A stretch of DNA of 64,000 bases from assembly GCF_005405425.1 (NCBI RefSeq), contig NZ_BJEA01000003.1, forward strand, positions 147,061 to 211,060, given 5' to 3'. The stretch's first letter is position 1. Each line of letters begins with the position of its first letter. This document shows positions 1 through 7,642 of this stretch, in pieces. Below the pieces are notes generated by a model that was not told where the DNA came from, did no database searches, and worked only from the letters and a program-made list of their open reading frames with translations. Position numbers and translations under genes: made by a program. This DNA comes from Lactiplantibacillus modestisalitolerans. GTDB taxonomy: Bacteria > Bacillota > Bacilli > Lactobacillales > Lactobacillaceae.

Positions 1-160
1 AACTGAGCAAATTAATGGTACATCTTCGTTATAGCATAGTTTGATAAAATTCGCAGGCATTCTGCATGCTAAGTAGATTTGGTAAGCTGGTAAATCAAGT
101 CATTTTCCCGCCATTACGGCAGTTTCCGTGCTAGATTGACCGTAATGGGGGGTGCTGGAT

Positions 161-259
161 ATGAAAACGCGTAAACGCTTACTAATACTGGTTGACTGGC
201 GTGATCGGCAGCGACCCGGTCATTGGCAGTGGTTAGTCTTACTGGCGGCCACCCATTAA
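161..259 (+). CDS. possible 32-residue basic/hydrophobic peptide
   Basis: An ATG preceded by a GGGGGG tract at about 8 nt opens a 32-codon frame ending in TAA. The peptide starts MKTRKRLLILV, with a basic N-terminus and two hydrophobic stretches separated by a charged Trp/Arg-rich middle. I recognise no family. It lies just ahead of the two-hairpin repeat and faces the HAD gene. The frame could be chance; only the RBS-like spacing supports it. Confidence 0.25.
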   Translation: MKTRKRLLILVDWRDRQRPGHWQWLVLLAATH

Positions 260-288
260 AAACGCAAGCTGAAGATAAGTAAAGAGAG

Positions 289-380
289 TGCGCCAAACGT
301 CAGCTGACGTTTGGCGCACGTTTTGGCTATTAACATGTGGCAACGCACAAGCAGCTATGACTTATGTCACAGCCGCTTAG
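289..380. repeat. two-hairpin dispersed repeat, copy 1
   Basis: This roughly 92-bp element begins with a perfect 32-nt palindrome (289-320, GTGCGCCAAACGTC arms) and ends with a second hairpin (about 350-379) whose arms contain TATGAC and GTCACA. A diverged copy with the same order of parts lies at 12264-12360. Between the copies the first stem changes a C-G pair to A-T and two C-G pairs to U-G, so pairing is kept. Here it lies immediately downstream of the minus-strand HAD gene and could act as its terminator, although it has no clear T tract. Confidence 0.7.
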
Positions 381-386
381 TCGTTA

Positions 387-1208
387 TTATTCTGCAAGGG
401 CGACGGACGCGTCAAAGTAGTCGTTCAGGTAGTGCGCGACCCCGTCCTGATCGTTATCGTAGGTCGTAACATCGTCGGCCGCGGTCCGGATCGCTTCGGT
501 CCCGTTAGCCATGGCAACGCCCAGACCGGCAAACTGGAGCATTTCGAGGTCGTTATGTTCGTCGCCAAAGGCAATGATGTTTTGCCGTTCAATGTTAAAT
601 TGTTTAGCTAAGTAGGCGAGTCCCTTAGCCTTGTGGACCCCCTTAGACGTTACTTCCAAGATGGCGTTGGGGCCGCCCCAAACGCCCACGTCGACGAGGT
701 CACCAAAGTAGTGGTCGATCCAGTCGACAACGGCGGTGCGTCGTTCTGCTTGGACGAGTAAAACGAGTGAGTTGGGATTGCGGGTCAGCGTTTGGGGCGT
801 TAATTCGGGGCTACCCGCAATTTCAGGGAAGAACTTACCGGCAATTAGGTCCTGACCAGCCGTTAACGTGGCGTGCTTGGTTTCAGCAATGATCTCGTTA
901 ATGCCTAATTGCACGCGCTGGTCCAAGAGGGCGGTTACGACGGCTTTATTAACCGTGAATTGGTACTCGCCGGCCCACGACTGGTGCGGTAAGTGGCCTA
1001 ACGAACCGTTAAAGTTAATCATCGGGCTCGTTAGGTGGAGCGCGTCATAAATCGCGCGTGAGCCTTGATACGAGCGGCCGGTAACGATACTAACGATGTG
1101 TCCTGCCGCTTGCAACCGCTGCATGGTTTGAATGGTCGCGGGATTGAGTTGCGAGTTCGCGTTTAACGTCGTTCCGTCCAAGTCCAGGGCAATTAATTTT
1201 TGTTCCAT
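387..1208 (-). CDS. Cof-type HAD-superfamily sugar phosphatase
   Basis: This 273-residue protein belongs to the Cof/YidA branch of HAD hydrolases, cytosolic Mg-dependent phosphatases acting on sugar phosphates and similar small molecules. Motif I is at the N-terminus (DLDGT, residues 9-13) with the nucleophilic Asp. Motif II is the Thr of VTGRS near residue 43. The C-terminal FGDEHNDLEML segment supplies the motif IV acidic residues. The inserted C2-type cap domain lies between. Length is normal for the family. The ATG follows a GGAGGAAC-type ribosome binding site. The actual substrate cannot be told from sequence. The gene is monocistronic, divergent from the RsmF-like gene. Confidence 0.9.
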   Translation of the reverse strand: MEQKLIALDLDGTTLNANSQLNPATIQTMQRLQAAGHIVSIVTGRSYQGSRAIYDALHLTSPMINFNGSLGHLPHQSWAGEYQFTVNKAVVTALLDQRVQLGINEIIAETKHATLTAGQDLIAGKFFPEIAGSPELTPQTLTRNPNSLVLLVQAERRTAVVDWIDHYFGDLVDVGVWGGPNAILEVTSKGVHKAKGLAYLAKQFNIERQNIIAFGDEHNDLEMLQFAGLGVAMANGTEAIRTAADDVTTYDNDQDGVAHYLNDYFDASVALAE

Positions 1209-1347
1209 CAGTTGTTCCTCCGTTTACCACAGTGTAAGTTCCTTTAATTTAGCATAGTTACGCTGAAAACGCGAATCATTCCGTGCTTGCGATGGTCAAG
1301 AAGTGTGGTACGCTAGTTGAGGACATTTTGTGATCGGAGGATTTGTT

Positions 1348-2724
1348 GTGAAATTACCAGCAGCGTTTGAAGCGAAATATCGCGATTTACTGGGGGACCA
1401 AGCACCCGCGTTCTTCGCGGCGTTTGATGAACCAGTTGAAAAGGGCTTTCGGGTCAATCCCAATAAAGCCACGACGCCCGCGATGCGGGCAAAAATGACG
1501 GACCGCGTGCCCTATAGTTCGATTGGTTACTACGGGCGGGTCAACGGTAATGCCTTGGAGCACTTGGCGGGGGCGGTTTATAGCCAGGAACCAAGTGCGA
1601 TGACCGTTGGTGAATTTGCCCGTCCCAACCGCGGGGAACGGGTGCTCGACTTATGTGCCGCGCCGGGTGGTAAAACGACCCACCTATTAAGTTATTTGGA
1701 ACAGACGGGGCTATTAGTGACGAACGAAATTAATCCGAAGCGGGTGACCGCGCTTGGCGACAACGTGGAACGTTATGGTGCCCGTAATACGGTCATTACG
1801 AACGCGTCACCGGCGGAGCTAGCTAAGGAATTACCCCACTTTTTTGACCGCATTTTGGTGGATGCGCCTTGCTCTGGTGAGGGGATGTTCCGCAAGGATC
1901 CGGCGGCGATGCAGTATTGGGACGAAGATTATCCAGCGGCCTGCGCAATGCGCCAGCGTGAAATCTTAACGGAAGCCGTTAAAATGCTCAAGCCAGGGGG
2001 ACATTTGATTTATTCGACCTGTACTTTCGCACCAGAAGAAGACGAACAGATGATGGCGTGGTTGTTACGAACGTACCCGCAGTTCCACTTGGAGGACCTC
2101 CCTAAAAGTGCTGGGATGGTTGCAGCCAAACCGGATTGGGCCGATGGGAACCCAGAATTAACGCGGGCCGTGCGCTTGTTCCCGCATTTAATGCGCGGCG
2201 AAGGCCACTTCATTGCCAAGCTTGTTTATCAGGATGAAACGGTGGTCGTTAAGCCCCACCGGGTGGTTCGTGAAAAATTAGCTGCTGGCCAGCGGCAATT
2301 ATGGGACGCCTTTTTACAAACGATGGGGGTGTCGGCGTTACCGAACCTCACGTTACAGGCACACGGGGAACAACTTTACGGGGTGCCGGCAGCAATGCCG
2401 GTAACGCGGAAGCTAAAAGTTTTCCGGCCGGGACTCTTATTAGGAACGTTTAAGAAGAAGCGCTTTGAACCTAGTTACGCGTTGGCGTTAGCCAGTGATG
2501 GCCTTAATTTGCCAAGCATAACCATTGATCAGGACCAATGGCGGCAGTACGTGCACGGTGAGACGTTTCAGGTAAATAAGCCAACTGGTGCTAAGAACGG
2601 GTTTTACGTGTTGGTTTGTGCCGGATTACCCGTTGGTTTTGGGAAACTCGTGGGGACGACCGTCAAGAACTTTTTCCCGAAGGGGCTACGTTTTCTGGCA
2701 ACGCCTGAAAATACTAACTTATAA
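1348..2724 (+). CDS. rsmF: 16S rRNA m5C methyltransferase, RsmF/YebU type (NOL1/NOP2/Sun family)
   Basis: The product is a SAM-dependent methyltransferase of the Sun family that makes 5-methylcytosine in 16S rRNA. The SAM-binding LDLCAAPGGKTTHL motif lies near residue 95. DAPCSGEGMF and STCTFAPEEDEQ carry the two catalytic cysteines typical of m5C enzymes. The C-terminal third looks like the PUA-like RNA-binding extension of RsmF/YebU rather than RsmB. I chose the GTG at 1348 (458 residues) because a GGAGG box at 1336-1340 lies at correct spacing; the more upstream GTG at 1330 would place this box inside the gene. A strong terminator follows. Target position in rRNA is inferred from the family. 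Confidence 0.88.
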   Translation: MKLPAAFEAKYRDLLGDQAPAFFAAFDEPVEKGFRVNPNKATTPAMRAKMTDRVPYSSIGYYGRVNGNALEHLAGAVYSQEPSAMTVGEFARPNRGERVLDLCAAPGGKTTHLLSYLEQTGLLVTNEINPKRVTALGDNVERYGARNTVITNASPAELAKELPHFFDRILVDAPCSGEGMFRKDPAAMQYWDEDYPAACAMRQREILTEAVKMLKPGGHLIYSTCTFAPEEDEQMMAWLLRTYPQFHLEDLPKSAGMVAAKPDWADGNPELTRAVRLFPHLMRGEGHFIAKLVYQDETVVVKPHRVVREKLAAGQRQLWDAFLQTMGVSALPNLTLQAHGEQLYGVPAAMPVTRKLKVFRPGLLLGTFKKKRFEPSYALALASDGLNLPSITIDQDQWRQYVHGETFQVNKPTGAKNGFYVLVCAGLPVGFGKLVGTTVKNFFPKGLRFLATPENTNL

Positions 2725-2761
2725 CTTTAATTGGGACTAGCCGGGACGTGGCTGGAACCTA

Positions 2762-2820
2762 AACTAAAAGACCCGTTTGAGTGAATCATTGCTCAGGCGG
2801 GTCTTTTAGTTATTATTTTG
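2762..2820. terminator. bidirectional terminator
   Basis: A 14-bp perfect inverted repeat (2762-2775 with 2798-2811, arm AACTAAAAGACCCG) has a T-rich 3' side and an A-rich 5' side. It can end transcripts of rsmF from the left and of the small zinc-ribbon gene from the right; the stop codon of the latter lies just beside the stem. Confidence 0.85.
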
Positions 2821-2989
2821 TTAATTTAGATTTAACCCGTAAAACTTGAATACAGTCCGGGCAATACGCCACGGCGTTAACACTTAGAAAGTGGTGCACT
2901 TCGGCTAAAGTTTGGCGGGGCACTTCCATTAAAAAGTAGGCCCGGTCCGGGCGTTCAATCGGCCGGCCACAGTTTTCACAATGTAACAT
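2813..2989 (-). CDS. 58-residue zinc-ribbon microprotein
   Basis: A 58-codon frame begins with ATG at 2989 behind a good ribosome binding site (GAAGGGGGA) and stops at 2813. The protein starts MLHCENCGRPIER and has two CxxC knuckles (Cys4/Cys7 and Cys43/Cys46), the classic arrangement of a treble-clef or rubredoxin-like zinc ribbon, separated by a 35-residue loop. Small proteins of this kind often bind nucleic acid or partner proteins, but no function can be given. It lies between rsmF and the mevalonate operon and shares the bidirectional terminator. Four correctly spaced cysteines plus the RBS make it a convincing gene despite its size. Confidence 0.75.
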   Translation of the reverse strand: MLHCENCGRPIERPDRAYFLMEVPRQTLAEVHHFLSVNAVAYCPDCIQVLRVKSKLTK

Positions 2990-3072
2990 TTAAATCGTCC
3001 CCCTTCGATGATTCTTATCATACTGGGATAACGCCATGAAGGACATTATAAACGAACGTTAAGACGCTGACC

Positions 3073-4110
3073 TTACCGCAAGCTTTGTTGGTAGGCCAGT
3101 AACTGGGGACTCAAAATGAGCTTGCCACGTTGCTGGTGAAGGTCGGCAACGCTCCGGGCTCCGACGAGCGCCATTAGCCGTTGCAATTGGTTTTGCCAAG
3201 CCGTTAATTGCGCAATGACGGTTGCCTCGGACTGGTGAATTAGGGCGTGGAGCACAACGCCGGCCATACCGACCGCATCAGCGCCAAGCATGAGTGCTTT
3301 AAGGGCGTCCAACGGGTGGCGAATACCGCCGGTGGCAAGGATCGTTAAGTCTTGCGGATGGTTTTCTAAGGCAAGTAACGACTCAACCGTGGAGAGACCG
3401 AAGTCCCGCAGGTAGGCCATGTCGCGGTCCTGGCGCCGGCGATTTTCAATGTCAACGAAATTGGTGCCACCGCGACCGCCAACGTCCAGGTAACGGACGC
3501 CCGCAGCGTAAAGTTGCTGCATGGTTGGCCGCGAAATACCGAAGCCGACTTCTTTAACGATGACCGGAACGGTCAACTGGTGTGTTAGCCGCTGAATATT
3601 TTCAAGCCAATGAAAATCGCGGTCACCCTCGGGCATGACGACTTCCTGCACCGCGTTGAGGTGTAATTCCAACGCGTCGGCGTGTAACATTGCTACGGCT
3701 GCTTGGGCCGCTTTTAAGTCGGCCGCCGCGCTTAAATTGCCAAATACCAGTCCGTTGGGATTGTTGGTCCGCACGTTTTGAAAGGTTGGGGCTAAGCGGG
3801 GCTCACGCAGGGCGACGCTTTGTGAACCAGTCGCAATCGGTAATTGGCAGGCCGCGGCGATCCGTCCTAGCTGTGCGTTTAGTTGACCGGTCTGCTGCGA
3901 GCCACCCGTCATGGCTTGAATGTATAGTGGGCTGGCCCACGACCACTGCCCAACCGGCGTTGTTAGTTGGACTTCCGCGACGGCCGTTTCTGGGAGCGCG
4001 TCGTGGCGAATTTGAACCTGGTCAAAGGGATTCGGTTGATCACCGTGAAAATAATATTCCGCTAACGAAACGTGTTCGTCCTTGCGGTGTGATTGTTGAT
4101 TTTGTGGCAC
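3073..4110 (-). CDS. fni: type 2 isopentenyl-diphosphate isomerase (FMN-dependent)
   Basis: Fni interconverts isopentenyl and dimethylallyl diphosphate using reduced FMN, the step after mevalonate decarboxylation in the isoprenoid route. Visible motifs: the N-terminal [13 protein letters not shown] that binds the diphosphate, MTGGS near residue 70, VKEVGFGI, and a C-terminal [19 protein letters not shown] phosphate-binding segment of the TIM barrel. I place the start at the GTG at 4110 (345 residues), since GGAGG sits 8 nt before it; the longer reading to 4182 would overlap mvaK2 and add 24 unrelated residues. It is the last gene of the mevalonate operon. Confidence 0.93.
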   Translation of the reverse strand: MPQNQQSHRKDEHVSLAEYYFHGDQPNPFDQVQIRHDALPETAVAEVQLTTPVGQWSWASPLYIQAMTGGSQQTGQLNAQLGRIAAACQLPIATGSQSVALREPRLAPTFQNVRTNNPNGLVFGNLSAAADLKAAQAAVAMLHADALELHLNAVQEVVMPEGDRDFHWLENIQRLTHQLTVPVIVKEVGFGISRPTMQQLYAAGVRYLDVGGRGGTNFVDIENRRRQDRDMAYLRDFGLSTVESLLALENHPQDLTILATGGIRHPLDALKALMLGADAVGMAGVVLHALIHQSEATVIAQLTAWQNQLQRLMALVGARSVADLHQQRGKLILSPQLLAYQQSLR

Positions 4111-4174
4111 GGGGGCCACCTCCAGTTCGTTTGTCAAAAAATGGGTTGAGACGCGTGCCCCAACCCAGTCGTTG

Positions 4175-5269
4175 TTAATCAAAATTTGTGATTGAAGCGT
4201 CAGTAACCGTGTGAACGTTTAAGTTGAGTTGCTGAATGCCCTGAGCGGCCCAACGTGTTCGTAGGGTGGCGGGGTCCTTTGCGCGGTCTAGCAAGACGAT
4301 CCCGCAATCGCCACCGCCAGCACCGGACGTTTTAGCGGCCGCCCCAAAATCCTCAGCGGTTTGAATCATTGCTTGTAATAGCGGCGTTTCAATGGTGACG
4401 TGGCTAAACGCACCTAGCGTTTGTAACAGTTGGCGGTTATAGCGAATCTCAGTTTGAATGGCTGCCAGGTCGCCCGCATGAAAGCCGGCGACCATCCGTT
4501 GCAGGCAGGCCTGACTATCCCGCAGGAAGGCTTGATACTCACTACGCTGCTTGGCCTTGACGAGCGCTACTTTATCAACTAAGTGGGACGTCGAGGCTGG
4601 CGAACCCGTCCAACCAATCATTAACCGCAAATTGGCCGGGGGCGTTAAGAGGTCGATTTTTAACGCGGGCCAGTCCATGGCTAGTAAATCACTGAGGCGG
4701 GTTTGTTGTCGTTGAACGTGTAACCACTCACGGTCAAACGAATGGTACGCGATCCAGCCCCCGTACACGCTCGCAGCAATGTCGCCCAGTGAGCCGTTTC
4801 CTTGAACGGACAAGTGGGCGATGGCCGCTAGTTTAAACAGCTTATTTTTATCCATCGGTAACCGGTAAAATTGACAAAGCGCTTTGACGGTGGCGACCGT
4901 GACGGCTGCTGACGATCCGAGGCCGTACTTCTTACCGTCCACGCTATCCAATTCACTATTAATCCCGAGGTGGTATACGCCTAAATTACGTCCCAGCTCG
5001 TGGGCGTAGCGTTCCGTTAAATTAATGGCTGATAAAATGTAGTGAAAGGGGTTATCGCGGTTGTCAAAAACCATGGTATCGCCCTGCCGGCGCCATACGA
5101 TTGAGTTTTCTTGATATTGCTTTGAAACGATACTACCAACGGTATCGCTAGGTGAAATCGTCGCCGTTACAAACTGATCCAGCGCGACGATAATTGCTGG
5201 AAAGCCCGTTTCTACAACGGCGTATTCCCCCGCAATGTAGAGTTTTCCAGGTGCTTTCACCGTAATCAT
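4175..5269 (-). CDS. mvaK2: phosphomevalonate kinase
   Basis: This GHMP-family kinase phosphorylates 5-phosphomevalonate to the diphosphate with ATP. The protein begins [20 protein letters not shown], a typical first GHMP motif; the ATP-binding [17 protein letters not shown] lies near residue 105, and the third motif [15 protein letters not shown] near residue 325. I start it at the ATG at 5269 (364 residues) behind an AAAGGA box; a frame open to 5314 would run into mvaD. It follows mvaD by about 37 nt and precedes fni, in the usual Gram-positive order. Confidence 0.93.
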   Translation of the reverse strand: MITVKAPGKLYIAGEYAVVETGFPAIIVALDQFVTATISPSDTVGSIVSKQYQENSIVWRRQGDTMVFDNRDNPFHYILSAINLTERYAHELGRNLGVYHLGINSELDSVDGKKYGLGSSAAVTVATVKALCQFYRLPMDKNKLFKLAAIAHLSVQGNGSLGDIAASVYGGWIAYHSFDREWLHVQRQQTRLSDLLAMDWPALKIDLLTPPANLRLMIGWTGSPASTSHLVDKVALVKAKQRSEYQAFLRDSQACLQRMVAGFHAGDLAAIQTEIRYNRQLLQTLGAFSHVTIETPLLQAMIQTAEDFGAAAKTSGAGGGDCGIVLLDRAKDPATLRTRWAAQGIQQLNLNVHTVTDASITNFD

Positions 5270-5306
5270 GCCATCATGTCCTTTCGGGGCCACCGGTAGG
5301 GTAGCC

Positions 5307-6299
5307 CTATTCAATTGATGCGTCCTCCGTGACCGTAATTCCCGGCCCGGGCTTTGCGACGATCAGTTGTTCAGCGGCAAAGGCTTGTTTAAGGGCGGTC
5401 GTAATTACGGTCGTATCGCGACCCGCACAAATAATCTTCACGTTCGGGCCAGCGTCCAAAGTATAATAACAGTTAATCCCCCGTGCGCGCAAGTCTTTAA
5501 CCGTGTTGATCGCGGTCAGCGTATCAGCGGTAAAGTACGTGAAGGCTGGCTCGGCGCTGAGATTAAGCGCGTGCATCCGCATGGCACTTCGTTCGGCAAT
5601 CGTCCCAACCGCTTCGAGGTCGCGAGCTGAAATTGCTGCCCGCATGGCAGTTAAATCGTGCTTGGTCGTTTCGATCCACGCCGGGTAATAGGGCGAGGTT
5701 GCAACAACGCGGGCCATGCCCGCCGTTGAACTGATCGGCTTGGGCGACTTCTTAAGGACAACGGCAATCATCTGGATATCCCAGTCCACCGGGTCTTGAA
5801 GTGGTTCGGCGTACGATGACTGGTCGTCATGACCAGCGTGCCATTCGACAAAGCCCCCGAAAATTGAGCGGGTCGCTGATCCGGATCCGCGCCGGGCGAG
5901 CCGGCTCAACTCAGTCGGGGTCAGGGTCATCCCCGCAGCCCGGCTGGCCGCGGCGGCTAATGCTGCAAACCCGGATGCTGACGAGGCGAGCCCCGCAGAG
6001 GTTGGGACGTGGTTGGTCGTTACGACTTCTGCGGCGGCCGTTTGGCCACTTTGTTGCCGAATTAGGTCAAGAAAAGTACTGATGCGCTGGGCTTGTGGCG
6101 CCGCCAACCGGGTCCCGTTGAACGTAATTTGATCCGTCGGGAGCTGGTCATTAAAGCGCACCTGCGTTTGGGTGTAAAAGTGGTCGAGCGTTAATGAAAT
6201 ACTACCAGTCTGTGGCAACATTAAGGTGGCGTCGCGTTTCCCCCAATACTTCACGAGCGCAATGTTAGTGTGGGCTTTAGCCGTCACTGTTTTTGACAT
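5307..6299 (-). CDS. mvaD: diphosphomevalonate decarboxylase
   Basis: MvaD converts mevalonate diphosphate to isopentenyl diphosphate, CO2 and phosphate in an ATP-dependent reaction. The 330-residue protein starts MSKTVTAKAHTNIALVKYWG, the substrate-binding signature of the family. The GHMP ATP loop is PTSAGLASSASGFAALA near residue 100, and GSATRSIFGGFVEW with the conserved Arg/Ser follows near residue 137. An AGGAGG-like site (TTTGGAGGAACC) precedes the ATG. It lies 15 nt downstream of mvk, so the two are cotranscribed and probably translationally close. Confidence 0.95.
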   Translation of the reverse strand: MSKTVTAKAHTNIALVKYWGKRDATLMLPQTGSISLTLDHFYTQTQVRFNDQLPTDQITFNGTRLAAPQAQRISTFLDLIRQQSGQTAAAEVVTTNHVPTSAGLASSASGFAALAAAASRAAGMTLTPTELSRLARRGSGSATRSIFGGFVEWHAGHDDQSSYAEPLQDPVDWDIQMIAVVLKKSPKPISSTAGMARVVATSPYYPAWIETTKHDLTAMRAAISARDLEAVGTIAERSAMRMHALNLSAEPAFTYFTADTLTAINTVKDLRARGINCYYTLDAGPNVKIICAGRDTTVITTALKQAFAAEQLIVAKPGPGITVTEDASIE

Positions 6300-6314
6300 G
6301 TTGGTTCCTCCAAA

Positions 6315-7253
6315 TTAATCGTTTGTTAGTAGCGGTTCCACCCAGGTGGCGGTGGCACCGGCGGCCGCTAGTTTTTGTGAAAGTTGGTTGGCGAGGCTTT
6401 CTTCGGGAACGAGGGCAATCATGCAACCACCCTGACCGCTACCGGTCAATTTAGCTGCTAAGGCCCCGTTTTGGCGGGCAACGGCCAGCAACTGTTCCAA
6501 AGCCGGGTGGCTAACGCCGATTGAACGGAGGTCGTCTTGCGCCCCGTTTAAAGCGCCGGCCAACGCCGTCATGTTTCCGGTTGCCAAGGCGTCTCGCGTT
6601 TGCTGGGTCAATTTGCCCAGGTCGTCGATGCGTGCTTGGATTGTTTGGCCCTCCACAATTAATAAGTTCTTAACCGTGGCGACGGCCACCTTGGTTTGAC
6701 TCTTAATGCCGGTATCGGCAATCACTAAGTAGCCGGGTAACTTCACGGGAATCGGGTAGTTTTCACGGCCCTTAACGAACCAGACGGGAGACTTAGCACT
6801 GGCCGTCGCAACGTCCAGCCCGCTTGGTTGACCGTGGGTGTAACTTTCAGCGATGTTGGCCGTTTTAAGCAGGGTCTGGTGGGAAAGCGGACGTTCAAAA
6901 AAGTCGTAAAAAGCGCGCGTAACCGCAACGGCGGCCGCAGCGGATGAGCCCATTCCGCGTTCGGACGGAATATCGCTGGTAATGTGAATGTCAAAGCCTT
7001 GATCGGGCGCGTCAAACCGGCTGAGCAAAGTTTTAATCAGCGCTTGAACGCCCCCTAAATTAGCGGTCATGGCGTTAAAGTCGCCATTAAAGTAGCGACT
7101 TTTGACCGTTTGGGCGGCCGTCTGTCGGTGAATCACGGCCTGCATTTGAATGGTGGAGATGGGTAGCGCGATTGCGGGCTGACCGTAAACCACCCCGTGT
7201 TCACCGATTAAAATAATTTTGGCATGACTCGTGCCAGTAGCTAGTTCTTTCAA
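6315..7253 (-). CDS. mvk: mevalonate kinase
   Basis: First enzyme of the mevalonate-phosphorylating branch; it makes 5-phosphomevalonate from mevalonate and ATP. Near residue 13 is KIILIGEHGVVYGQPAIALP, the first GHMP motif. The ATP-binding loop SERGMGSSAAAAVAV is near residue 100, and KLTGSGQGGCMIALV near residue 280. The initiating codon is TTG at 7253 behind an AAAGG box about 10 nt upstream; no better ATG exists before the conserved region. It heads the mvk-mvaD-mvaK2-fni operon, which feeds undecaprenyl phosphate synthesis and thus wall assembly. Confidence 0.93.
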   Translation of the reverse strand: MKELATGTSHAKIILIGEHGVVYGQPAIALPISTIQMQAVIHRQTAAQTVKSRYFNGDFNAMTANLGGVQALIKTLLSRFDAPDQGFDIHITSDIPSERGMGSSAAAAVAVTRAFYDFFERPLSHQTLLKTANIAESYTHGQPSGLDVATASAKSPVWFVKGRENYPIPVKLPGYLVIADTGIKSQTKVAVATVKNLLIVEGQTIQARIDDLGKLTQQTRDALATGNMTALAGALNGAQDDLRSIGVSHPALEQLLAVARQNGALAAKLTGSGQGGCMIALVPEESLANQLSQKLAAAGATATWVEPLLTND

Positions 7254-7292
7254 ACGTGTCGCGCCTTTCTATGTAAGTTTATAATCAGGTCA

Positions 7293-7307
7293 ATAATACC
7301 GTATTAT
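7293..7307. promoter_or_regulatory. 15-bp palindrome upstream of the mevalonate operon
   Basis: ATAATACCGTATTAT is a perfect odd-centred palindrome 40 nt upstream of the mvk start. Its position suits an operator near the mvk promoter, but I recognise no known binding motif. The remaining gap to about 7540 shows no open frame with an RBS and only weak hairpins. Confidence 0.3.
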
Positions 7308-7543
7308 GGTGTTTTTGGCTACGGGGATTGGGTGAGAATCCGCAATCTTAGTGGAATTCTTAACATGCTTTACAAGCGTTACTGAATTAATGAACGTTTG
7401 AAAGCGGGGCGTTGTGATAAGCTGAGTGGACGTGCTAAAATTGGAACGATAACATTAAATTATCATGAGGATGTTCCGTTACTTTTCGAAGTTGTTGAAC
7501 TGAAAAGTCCCCATGGTCCTAGGCCCGAATTTTAAGGGGCGTA

Positions 7544-7616
7544 TGCTATAATTTATTGTGAAAATAACGGTCTTAATATTGCCGTTAACGAACTAACGTG
7601 TTTAGCACGTTTAGTT
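7544..7616 (+). promoter_or_regulatory. extended -10 promoter and structured leader of dinG
   Basis: TGCTATAAT (7544-7552) is an extended -10 box with no clear -35. Transcription would start near 7559, giving a leader of about 85 nt before the dinG start. The leader can form two small hairpins: AACGG with CCGTT (about 7565-7586), and AACTAACGTG with CACGTTTAGTT (about 7590-7616). Confidence 0.55.
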
Positions 7617-7642
7617 AAAAGACTAAATTTGGGGAAATGACC

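Noticed and set aside
114..296. A 60-codon minus-strand frame at the window start.
   Set aside because: No RBS; it overlaps the palindrome of the repeat and the alternative plus-strand frame with a better site.
3690..4178. A 162-codon plus-strand frame opposite fni.
   Set aside because: It lies antisense to a well-conserved enzyme and its translation is Arg/Pro-rich, without a family or RBS.
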